Positions 39,018 through 50,784 of a DNA stretch of 64,000 nucleotides are shown here, in pieces (positions within the stretch are counted from its first letter, which is position 1; every line of letters starts with the position of its first letter). Source of the DNA: Trichomonas vaginalis G3 (lineage: Eukaryota; Parabasalia; Trichomonadida; Trichomonadidae); the NCBI RefSeq assembly GCF_026262505.1, contig NC_067203.1:5146001-5210000 (forward strand). The letters are read 5' to 3'. Below the pieces are notes generated by a model. It saw only the letters and a list, made by a program, of their open reading frames with translations, ran no database searches and was not told where the DNA came from. The translations under genes were made by a program, and so were the position numbers.

Positions 39018-42000
39018 ATGACATCCAAACTAAGCGCTTTGGAACACACACAATCAAAGAAAAATGGTATCAACTCTAATAACAATGATAAGAAAGAAAA
39101 AAATACTAATCAATTTTCTAATTTTAACAAAACTCAAAATATAGAAAAATTTATAAATGGATGTGAAACAATAGAATCAAACAATGAATTATGCCAAGAA
39201 ATAAAAGCATCTCCATTGAAAGTTCAAGTTCCAAATTTGAATTTAATAAATTACATTCAAGCAAGCAAAATCGTTTAGAACTGAATGAAAAATTTATAGA
39301 AAATGATGTAGGAATATCTAATATGGCTGATAAAAATATTAAAACCGGAAGAATATCGGACATTAGAAATTCAAAAGAGTTCAAATTTTCTGATTTAGTT
39401 TATAAAGATTCATTCAACAATCAATATCATGATCAAGTAAATGCGACAGGTATTGGATTCCATTTACTGTGTTTATTGATAGTAAGTGGTGGAATGACAC
39501 TCTCAGGAACAATGGTTCCAGTTTCGCCTTTCGATTTTAATTCAACAAATAATATTCTGTTTTACGTTTTGCCAATGATATTCGCATCTCTTAGTTCATT
39601 TATTTCGATCTTTTTCAAAGAAATATTTAATAGCGAAAAGAGATTATTTATGACAATCATTAACATTATTTTTGTTATTCTTACAGTTTGTCTCCACTTA
39701 TCAACGAAAATCATTCCGTTATACTTGACTATTCGAACATTTCAAGGAATTATTGTTGGTTTAATGTCATTTATTTATCCAATCACACTTAAGCAAGTTT
39801 GCACGAAGAAGCTTTATAAGACATATTTTGTTGCTTTCTTTCTTTTCTTTTGTATTGGTCTTTTTGTTTTTCGAAGTATTGGAGCACATTGGATTAAACT
39901 TATTTGTATTGTTCCTTTCATGCAAAGTTTATTGATCTGGATTTTAGAATACGAAAAATACATTCACATCAATTCTTCAAGCATCGAATTCTTTTATAGT
40001 GAATTATTATTCAACCCTATTGATTCGTTTGGGGAATATTTTGCTCAATCTTTCATCGGATCTTTTGCATTTTGGAATTACATCAATCGATATAATGAAA
40101 ACATTTTACCCTCAGGAAAACTTGTGATCTTTCTTTTTTTATCAATTTTAATATATTCGTTTATTCTGTTTCTATTGAAAAATATATCATATACCTATGC
40201 AAGACATATTTATTATTCTTGTTTATTTCTTTCTTTATTGGGTTATAAGTTTTGTTTATCATTCAATGAAACAATCGGCTTATATTACCTAGTAGTTTTG
40301 AATAGTTCATTAATATTCATCTTTTGTTTAGATAATTACATTATTATTAACCGTAATGATTCATTCCGATTATCAATTTCATGGTTCTTATTTTGGCTTT
40401 CAAATGCATTTTCAGCATTAATATATCTAAAAACAAAACAATTTACGTGGTATATTATCGGAGTAAGTATATTAGTGATTTATTTTTTATTCAAAATTTC
40501 ATTTTGCATAATAATGTACGTAAAAGAAAAAATTAATGAAGGAAGAGTTGATTCAAACAATTTTTCTATAAGAAATAAGTCATTGAAACTTATCATTTAT
40601 TTATTATCTGCGATTTCAATTGGTTCTTCAATAGTTGGATATTGCCGATTTTCAAATAACTCACACGTCATAGCTTATCATGCAATACCGTTTTTCGCAG
40701 CTGCTCTGTCTTCTATCATTACAATCATAATGAAGTTTGATTTAGAAGATGAATCGATGTTATTTTTCAAAAATAGAGAGTTATTATTATTTGTAGTTAA
40801 CATAGTTTTTATCATTTCAACATTGTTTGTTGGACATTCTAATAATATAATAGTCATTCTAATATTTCGATTTATCCAAGGTATTTGCATCGGATTTTTA
40901 TCATTTATCACATCTATTATGATTTCGGAAGTTCAGAAAGAATACTTCAAGTATTATATTCTTTCATTCGGTTTTGGTCTTTGCCTTGGTAACATATTTC
41001 TATCCAAATGGCCAATTCTTTCACTCTCATCATCTATTCTCCAAGCATCTCTTATTTTGATATGCAAACCAAATAAAAAATCAAATGTTAAAAATTCTAA
41101 TCCAACTTATGAATTAAAAATGATTTTAGCTAGTATAAGCATGAATTTAGTCGAATCATTTCCTGGAAATATAATAATAATTGTTTCAAACAAAATAGAA
41201 TCTAATTTAAAAGCATTCTACTATAGTATAACATTTGGTATTTCATTTGCATTTGGTATGTTTATATTCAACAAAATTCAGGGAACAAGAGATGAAGATG
41301 ATTGTACTATATTATTTTATAATTATATTTCATATTTATGCCGTTTTATTGCATTTCTTTTAATTATACATAATGTTAGAGGTTCACTATATTTATATAT
41401 TTTTGTTATGGTATTGGAACATTCACTTTTCCATGGTTGCATTACTTTACCCAAAAATATGATGGACCGGGCTATTTGTTAATATGGGGTTGCTTTTGGT
41501 TTTCAAATTTTATCAGTTCATTAATATATATGTGTACTAGCAATTACACATTGTCAATCATTGGTATTTCAATAACAGGTTCTATTCTCATCTGTGGAAT
41601 TGTTAAAGTATTAATTCACATTTCGAAAACAAGTATATGTAGTAAAATATCTTGTGATAATACATTAATCTGGAGCATTTTATTAGGTTTCGGAGGAATT
41701 CTAATTGGAACTATTATCGCCCCAGGACATTATGAAAGCACAATTAATGATCCGTATGGGTTATGGGGTAAGTTCAGTTCATATCCTTCATTCTTTGCTT
41801 TTATTGGAGCATTTATTGCATTTATAAATTTATGCATTGATTGTATTACCGATACTAGAGTTTTGGTGACGATTGGAAATGCAATGTATATTCTATCTAC
41901 AGTTTTAATGAATTTACAAGGAGTTTCTATGATTGTCTTCAAATATTTTCAATCAGTTGCAATCGGATTTGTATCCATTTTATTCCCACTAATGATGGCA

Positions 42001-42705
42001 AAATGCCGAAAAAATATTTCTATTATTCAACATTTTTATTTACTAATGATACCTGCAGGAATGCTCGTTGTATCTTATACAAAGGAATTATATACACGCT
42101 TCATTCATATATTACCAATAACGTATATCATTTTAGTATGGCTATCAACTTTATGGGAGTATAGGTGCCATAATATTGACATAGGTAATTGTTCACCTTA
42201 TGATTTTCTTGTTTCACTTAGTGGTTCATTTATTAAGGGATTCCCATGCAATTCTTTATGTGTTTATCATTATAACGAGTATGTAAAATATAATGCAATG
42301 ATTCGTTTAATTTTTGGGTTTTTATTCCAAATTCTGCATTGTATTATCTTTTTTGTGATAAGCCCCAATTTTGCTCGTTTTTATGATGCATTAACCGCCA
42401 TGTATATTACTGGAATATTAATTTGGATGATTACAATTTTTGTGGCATACTCTTTGGAAGATAATGATTATGCGCATTTTATTTTAATTGCTTGCAATAG
42501 TTTTGGCGTTATGCAGGCTCCATGTTTAACTGCAGCCCTAACTAATGCGCCAGGCAATGTGATTAATCATTTTCTTTTTATTTGGTTTTGAAGTACTATT
42601 TCTTCTTTATTATACTATTATTTTCCTTCTATCTCCATCTTTTTGATTTTACCCGAAATAGTTGTTGTTTGCATTTTAGTTATTATTTTAGGATGTTGCA
42701 TTTAA
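39018..42705 (+). CDS. Giant MFS-like membrane protein, three-unit form (array copy 2)
   Basis: About 1,190 codons to a TGA at 42589, or ~1,229 if the conserved frame after it is included. A hydrophilic tail of ~135 residues (MTSKLSALEHTQSKKNGINS) is followed by three MFS-like units. Each has a motif of the sugar-porter type: IRTFQGIIVGLMSFIYPITL (unit 1), FRFIQGICIGFLSFITSIMI (unit 2), FKYFQSVAIGFVSILFPLMM (unit 3); unit 3 also keeps DCITDTR, like the loop 2-3 motif of MFS. Over 30 membrane segments are expected. Relative to copies 3 and 4 one A is missing near 39207, one T near 41393, and two compensating changes lie near 42003-42035. Substrate unknown. Confidence 0.7.
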
Positions 42706-42985
42706 AGCAAAAAGAATTGTACAAAGTTTATACTTATTAATAACATTATAACAAGTTTTTATGCTAATTTTCCTATGATATGAATTTTTTAGAATATTAT
42801 ATCATTAAATAGAAATAAATAATAACAACAAACTTTAAAATTGAAACTATATGCAATTTAATTAAATATGTAACATATTAATCATTAGTTTTGAGTTAAT
42901 CCAATTTAAATTTCTAATTACAACATTTTCAATTGAATTTTTTTATTCTTATTTTTTGATTGCAAACTAGTGTTTAAATTAGGAA

Positions 42986-45900
42986 ATGACATCCAAACTA
43001 AGCGCTTTGGAACACACACAATCAAAGAAAAATGGTATCAACTCTAATAACAATGATAAGAAAGAAAAAAATACTAATCAATTTTCTAATTTTAACAAAA
43101 CTCAAAATATAGAAAAATTTATAAATGGATGTGAAACAATAGAATCAAACAATGAATTATGCCAAGAAATAAAAAGCATCTCCATTGAAAGTTCAAGTTC
43201 CAAATTTGAATTTAATAAATTACATTCAAGCAAGCAAAATCGTTTAGAACTGAATGAAAAATTTATAGAAAATGATGTAGGAATATCTAATATGGCTGAT
43301 AAAAATATTAAAACCGGAAGAATATCGGACATTAGAAATTCAAAAGAGTTCAAATTTTCTGATTTAGTTTATAAAGATTCATTCAACAATCAATATCATG
43401 ATCAAGTAAATGCGACAGGTATTGGATTCCATTTACTGTGTTTATTGATAGTAAGTGGTGGAATGACACTCTCAGGAACAATGGTTCCAGTTTCGCCTTT
43501 CGATTTTAATTCAACAAATAATATTCTGTTTTACGTTTTGCCAATGATATTCGCATCTCTTAGTTCATTTATTTCGATCTTTTTCAAAGAAATATTTAAT
43601 AGCGAAAAGAGATTATTTATGACAATCATTAACATTATTTTTGTTATTCTTACAGTTTGTCTCCACTTATCAACGAAAATCATTCCGTTATACTTGACTA
43701 TTCGAACATTTCAAGGAATTATTGTTGGTTTAATGTCATTTATTTATCCAATCACACTTAAGCAAGTTTGCACGAAAAGCTTTATAAGACATATTTTGTT
43801 GCTTTCTTTCTTTTCTTTTGTATTGGTCTTTTTGTTTTTCGAAGTATTGGAGCACATTGGATTAAACTTATTTGTATTGTTCCTTTCATGCAAAGTTTAT
43901 TGATCTGGATTTAGAATACGAAAAATACATTCACATCAATTCTTCAAGCATCGAATTCTTTTATAGTGAATTATTATTCAACCCTATTGATTCGTTTGGG
44001 GAATATTTTGCTCAATCTTTCATCGGATCTTTTGCATTTTGGAATTACATCAATCGATATAATGAAAACATTTTACCCTCAGGAAAACTTGTGATCTTTC
44101 TTTTTTTATCAATTTTAATATATTCGTTTATTCTGTTTCTATTGAAAAATATATCATATACCTATGCAAGACATATTTATTATTCTTGTTTATTTCTTTC
44201 TTTATTGGGTTATAAGTTTTGTTTATCATTCAATGAAACAATCGGCTTATATTACCTAGTAGTTTTGAATAGTTCATTAATATTCATCTTTGTTTAGATA
44301 ATTACATTATTATCCGTAATGATTCATTCCGATTATCAATTTCATGGTTCTTATTTTGGCTTTCAAATGCATTTTCAGCATTAATATATCTAAAAACAAA
44401 ACAATTTACGTGGTATATTATCGGAGTAAGTATATTAGTGATTTATTTTTTATTCAAAATTTCATTTTGCATAATAATGTACGTAAAAGAAAAAATTAAT
44501 GAAGGAAGAGTTGATTCAAACAATTTTTCTATAAGAAATAAGTCATTGAAACTTATCATTTATTTATTATCTGCGATTTCAATTGGTTCTTCAATAGTTG
44601 GATATTGCCGATTTTCAAATAACTCACACGTCATAGCTTATCATGCAATACCGTTTTTCGCAGCTGCTCTGTCTTCTATCATTACAATCATAATGAAGTT
44701 TGATTTAGAAGATGAATCGATGTTATTTTTCAAAAATAGAGAGTTATTATTATTTGTAGTTAACATAGTTTTTATCATTTCAACATTGTTTGTTGGACAT
44801 TCTAATAATATAATAGTCATTCTAATATTTCGATTTATCCAAGGTATTTGCATCGGATTTTTATCATTTATCACATCTATTATGATTTCGGAAGTTCAGA
44901 AAGAATACTTCAAGTATTATATTCTTTCATTCGGTTTTGGTCTTTGCCTTGGTAACATATTTCTATCCAAATGGCCAATTCTTTCACTCTCATCATCTAT
45001 TCTCCAAGCATCTCTTATTTTGATATGCAAACCAAATAAAAAATCAAATGTTAAAAATTCTAATCCAACTTATGAATTAAAAATGATTTTAGCTAGTATA
45101 AGCATGAATTTAGTCGAATCATTTCCTGGAAATATAATAATAATTGTTTCAAACAAAATAGAATCTAATTTAAAAGCATTCTACTATAGTATAACATTTG
45201 GTATTTCATTTGCATTTGGTATGTTTATATTCAACAAAATTCAGGGAACAAGAGATGAAGATGATTGTACTATATTATTTTATAATTATATTTCATATTT
45301 ATGCCGTTTTATTGCATTTCTTTTAATTATACATAATGTTAGAGGTTCACTATATTTTATATATTTTTGTTATGGTATTGGAACATTCACTTTTCCATGG
45401 TTGCATTACTTTACCCAAAAATATGATGGACCGGGCTATTTGTTAATATGGGGTTGCTTTTGGTTTTCAAATTTTATCAGTTCATTAATATATATGTGTA
45501 CTAGCAATTACACATTGTCAATCATTGGTATTTCAATAACAGGTTCTATTCTCATCTGTGGAATTGTTAAAGTATTAATTCACATTTCGAAAACAAGTAT
45601 ATGTAGTAAAATATCTTGTGATAATACATTAATCTGGAGCATTTTATTAGGTTTCGGAGGAATTCTAATTGGAACTATTATCGCCCCAGGACATTATGAA
45701 AGCACAATTAATGATCCGTATGGGTTATGGGGTAAGTTCAGTTCATATCCTTCATTCTTTGCTTTTATTGGAGCATTTATTGCATTTATAAATTTATGCA
45801 TTGATTGTATTACCGATACTAGAGTTTTGGTGACGATTGGAAATGCAATGTATATTCTATCTACAGTTTTAATGAATTTACAAGGAGTTTCTATGATTGT

Positions 45901-46672
45901 CTTCAAATATTTTCAATCAGTTGCAATCGGATTTGTATCCATTTTATTCCCACTAATGATGGCAAAAATGCCGAAAAAATATTTCTATTATTCAATACAT
46001 TTTTATTTACTAATGATACCTGCAGGAATGCTCGTTGTATCTTATACAAAGGAATTATATACACGCTTCATTCATATATTACCAATAACGTATATCATTT
46101 TAGTATGGCTATCAACTTTATGGGAGTATAGGTGCCATAATATTGACATAGGTAATTGTTCACCTTATGATTTTCTTGTTTCACTTAGTGGTTCATTTAT
46201 TAAGGGATTCCCATGCAATTCTTTATGTGTTTATCATTATAACGAGTATGTAAAATATAATGCAATGATTCGTTTAATTTTTGGGTTTTTATTCCAAATT
46301 CTGCATTGTATTATCTTTTTTGTGATAAGCCCCAATTTTGCTCGTTTTTATGATGCATTAACCGCCATGTATATTACTGGAATATTAATTTGGATGATTA
46401 CAATTTTTGTGGCATACTCTTTGGAAGATAATGATTATGCGCATTTTATTTTAATTGCTTGCAATAGTTTTGGCGTTATGCAGGCTCCATGTTTAACTGC
46501 AGCCCTAACTAATGCGCCAGGCAATGTGATTAATCATTTTCTTTTTATTTGGTTTTGAAGTACTATTTCTTCTTTATTATACTATTATTTTCCTTCTATC
46601 TCCATCTTTTTGATTTTACCCGAAATAGTTGTTGTTTGCATTTTAGTTATTATTTTAGGATGTTGCATTTAA
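42986..46672 (+). CDS. Giant MFS-like membrane protein, three-unit form (array copy 3)
   Basis: Starts 3,968 bp after copy 2 and is nearly identical to it, including the spacer. Units lie at about codons 140-515, 520-875 and 880-1190. Unit 2 and unit 3 are open without interruption over 706 codons (44438-46558). Relative to copy 2 it has small deletions near 43776, 43911, 44289 and 44310, all affecting unit 1, mostly in runs of one base. The main frame ends at TGA 46556-46558 (after LFIWF), but the same frame continues with membrane-like sequence (STISSLLYYYFPSISIFLIL) to a TAA at 46672, as in copy 5. Confidence 0.7.
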
Positions 46673-46953
46673 AGCAAAAAGAATTGTACAAAGTTTATAC
46701 TTATTAATAACATTATAACAAGTTTTTATGCTAATTTTCCTATGATATGAATTTTTTAGAATAATTATATCATTAAATAGAAATAAATAATAACAACAAA
46801 CTTTAAAATTGAAACTATATGCAATTTAATTAAATATGTAACATATTAATCATTAGTTTTGAGTTAATCCAATTTAAATTTCTAATTACAACATTTTCAA
46901 TTGAATTTTTTTATTCTTATTTTTTGATTGCAAACTAGTGTTTAAATTAGGAA

Positions 46954-49900
46954 ATGACATCCAAACTAAGCGCTTTGGAACACACACAATCAAAGAAAAA
47001 TGGTATCAACTCTAATAACAATGATAAGAAAGAAAAAAATACTAATCAATTTTCTAATTTTAACAAAACTCAAAATATAGAAAAATTTATAAATGGATGT
47101 GAAACAATAGAATCAAACAATGAATTATGCCAAGAAATAAAAAGCATCTCCATTGAAAGTTCAAGTTCCAAATTTGAATTTAATAAATTACATTCAAGCA
47201 AGCAAAATCGTTTAGAACTGAATGAAAAATTTATAGAAAATGATGTAGGAATATCTAATATGGCTGATAAAAATATTAAAACCGGAAGAATATCGGACAT
47301 TAGAAATTCAAAAGAGTTCAAATTTTCTGATTTAGTTTATAAAGATTCATTCAACAATCAATATCATGATCAAGTAAATGCGACAGGTATTGGATTCCAT
47401 TTACTGTGTTTATTGATAGTAAGTGGTGGAATGACACTCTCAGGAACAATGGTTCCAGTTTCGCCTTTCGATTTTAATTCAACAAATAATATTCTGTTTT
47501 ACGTTTTGCCAATGATATTCGCATCTCTTAGTTCATTTATTTCGATCTTTTTCAAAGAAATATTTAATAGCGAAAAGAGATTATTTATGACAATCATTAA
47601 CATTATTTTTGTTATTCTTACAGTTTGTCTCCACTTATCAACGAAAATCATTCCGTTATACTTGACTATTCGAACATTTCAAGGAATTATGTTGGTTTAA
47701 TGTCATTTATTTATCCAATCACACTTAAGCAAGTTTTGCACGAAGAAAGCTTTATAAGACATATTTTGTTGCTTTCTTTCTTTTCTTTTGTATTGGTCTT
47801 TTTGTTTTTCGAAGTATTGGAGCACATTGGATTAAACTTATTTGTATTGTTCCTTTCATGCAAAGTTTATTGATCTGGATTTTAGAATACGAAAAATACA
47901 TTCACATCAATTCTTCAAGCATCGAATTCTTTTATAGTGAATTATTATTCAACCCTATTGATTCGTTTGGGGAATATTTTGCTCAATCTTTCATCGGATC
48001 TTTTGCATTTTGGAATTACATCAATCGATATAATGAAAACATTTTACCCTCAGGAAAACTTGTGATCTTTCTTTTTTTATCAATTTTAATATATTCGTTT
48101 ATTCTGTTTCTATTGAAAAATATATCATATACCTATGCAAGACATATTTATTATTCTTGTTTATTTCTTTCTTTATTGGGTTATAAGTTTTGTTTATCAT
48201 TCAATGAAACAATCGGCTTATATTACCTAGTAGTTTTGAATAGTTCATTAATATTCATCTTTTGTTTAGATAATTACATTATTATTAACCGTAATGATTC
48301 ATTCCGATTATCAATTTCATGGTTCTTATTTTGGCTTTCAAATGCATTTTCAGCATTAATATATCTAAAAACAAAACAATTTACGTGGTATATTATCGGA
48401 GTAAGTATATTAGTGATTTATTTTTTATTCAAAATTCATTTTGCATAATAATGTACGTAAAAGAAAAAATTAATGAAGGAAGAGTTGATTCAAACAATTT
48501 TTCTATAAGAAATAAGTCATTGAAACTTATCATTTATTTATTATCTGCGATTTCAATTGGTTCTTCAATAGTTGGATATTGCCGATTTTCAAATAACTCA
48601 CACGTCATAGCTTATCATGCAATACCGTTTTTCGCAGCTGCTCTGTCTTCTATCATTACAATCATAATGAAGTTTGATTTAGAAGATGAATCGATGTTAT
48701 TTTTCAAAAATAGAGAGTTATTATTATTTGTAGTTAACATAGTTTTTATCATTTCAACATTGTTTGTTGGACATTCTAATAATATAATAGTCATTCTAAT
48801 ATTTCGATTTATCCAAGGTATTTGCATCGGATTTTTATCATTTATCACATCTATTATGATTTCGGAAGTTCAGAAAGAATACTTCAAGTATTATATTCTT
48901 TCATTCGGTTTTGGTCTTTGCCTTGGTAACATATTTCTATCCAAATGGCCAATTCTTTCACTCTCATCATCTATTCTCCAAGCATCTCTTATTTTGATAT
49001 GCAAACCGAATGAAAAACTCTATGAAATAAATTTGGAATTAGAGCCTTTTTCGGTGTCTTTGAATGCAATTGAAGCTTTCTACGGAGTTATTGGAATATT
49101 TATTGTTATATCTACCAAAACAAAAACAAAATTTGAAGGATTACAGAATGGGATATTCTTTATATTAGCCGTCGTATTTGGATATTTAGTGATCAAACTG
49201 CTTTTCGATTTCCAAAATGAACTACCATATGCATTTATCTTTACTTCGCTATTCATTATTTTTCTATATTTTTTAATTTCTATGCATTACATTAAAGGAG
49301 GCTACATTGAATTGGTGTTAACAGGTTTTGTGTTTTCATTTCCGTGGGTTCCCTATCTTATATATGATTATTGTGGAACATCCTTCATATTTACATGGGG
49401 ATGTTTTTGGCTGGCAAATTTCTTTGCATCATTGATATTTACATGTCCAAATTTTGATGGACTGCTATTAATTCTACAAGCAATATGTTATATACTAATT
49501 TCTACATTAGTAATTGGATTGTTATCTTTGTGGGCTCATGAGTGCACCTCCGAGAAATGTTTTGATAGCGAATTTATTTGGGATGTTTTGCTCAGATTTG
49601 GTGGAATTCTTGTTGGGACAATTATTGCTCCTGGATATTATGACTGTCTTTCAATTGATCCTTATTCAGCATTAAGAGAGTATAGTTTATGCATTCCCTT
49701 GTTTGGTCTTTTAGGTGCATTGATTGCAATCGGAATAGTCCTTTTATCTGAGTTAAACATAATATCAATAATTGAAGATGTAAGAATTTTATTTTTTATG
49801 ACTATGCTTGAATATATTTTGTTCACGGTTTTAATGAACACTGAAGGAGGAAATATAATTCTTTTCAAATATCTCCAATCACTAGTTATTGGAATTTTAT

Positions 49901-50490
49901 CCATTTTAATTCCTCTAATGATGTCAGAAATTTCAGGTGATTATTTTACTCATGCCATGTGTTTTTATCTATTAATGATTTCTGTTGGGATTTTCATTGT
50001 ATATTATTTTGAAAGGTTTTACATATATATCGTTTATTCTCGATATTATATTCAATTCTAATATGGTTCACAAACAATTGGGTGTATGGTTGCCAACTTA
50101 ATATATTAGATTATAATTGTGAGGATTGTTTCAATATTGCTATGGCTCTTGTTGCTCCCATTTTTTAATGGGCTGTAATTTATTATGGAACTTTCATTAC
50201 AATAAAATTGTATTCTATACTGCAAGGTCTGAGGCAACTACATGTCTTATATCACAAATCATTCGTATAATCACATTCACATATGATTGCGGTGCCAATT
50301 CGACTTTCGAAGCTACAAATATTATATTTTTATTTTTTGCAATTACTGGATTATTTCTTCAATAGCATTTATTCTTGGAGCAAATAAATCGCGGAAACAG
50401 CATTTTATTTCGGTGTTTTTGGATTTTGCCAAATACCATTTTTATCGAATGTTAATAATAATGATATTCTATTCATTGCTTTGTATATGA
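46954..50490 (+). CDS. Giant MFS-like membrane protein, hybrid copy (array copy 4)
   Basis: Starts 3,968 bp after copy 3. From 46954 to about 49005 it is nearly identical to copies 2 and 3; from there on it is clearly diverged (CKPNEKLYEINLELEPFSVS instead of CKPNKKSNVKNSN), while keeping the same architecture: FSFPWVPYLIYDYCGTSFIF, GCFWLANFFASLIFTC, LRFGGILVGTIIAPGYYDCL, FKYLQSLVIGILSILIPLMM. The sharp change looks like a crossover between two family members. Small indels near 47690, 47737 and 48433 and further frame changes after 50030 interrupt it; the last ~150 codons are recognisable but not in one frame. Confidence 0.65.
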
Positions 50491-50784
50491 TTATGAACTG
50501 GTTTTGGTGTTTTCTTTTTAATTTATTGAGATAAAATATTGAAATTTTAACATTCAAATAATTTTTTTGGTATTTTATATGAGTAATTGGGAAGTGAGGA
50601 GTGCTGACGCTTAATCAGCGTCCTACAGTTTCTAATTCCTAGGAATAATTATATCAAAATTATAATATATGAGGTTCAAATCCAATTTTTTTTCATTAAA
50701 ATATATGATAAGTCAGTAGTTTTCCTACTATATTTAATATTTTTCTTACGACTCAATTTATCCAGTGGAAAAAAAGTTCTTTAT
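50491..50784. other. Spacer with a weak tRNA-like / pol III-like segment
   Basis: Within 50580-50695 there is a 5-bp stem with a 7-base loop (GACGC TTAATCA GCGTC, 50606-50622), and further on GGTTCAAATCC (50671-50681), a perfect match to the tRNA B box, followed by a run of T. The rest does not fold into a normal tRNA: the D-arm is poor and the distance between boxes is long. I report the signals but not a tRNA gene. Confidence 0.25.

Noticed and set aside
40678-48848. Leftward 60-83 codon frames repeated in each array copy (e.g. 40678-40911, 44641-44874, 48615-48848; 41730-41942, 45694-45906)
   Set aside because: They are antisense shadows of the conserved membrane-protein coding; they recur only because the genes are nearly identical.
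50606-50622. tRNA-Ile(AAT) gene
   Set aside because: The anticodon-like hairpin is good, but there is no acceptable D-arm or T-arm at the right distance; kept only as a weak signal.
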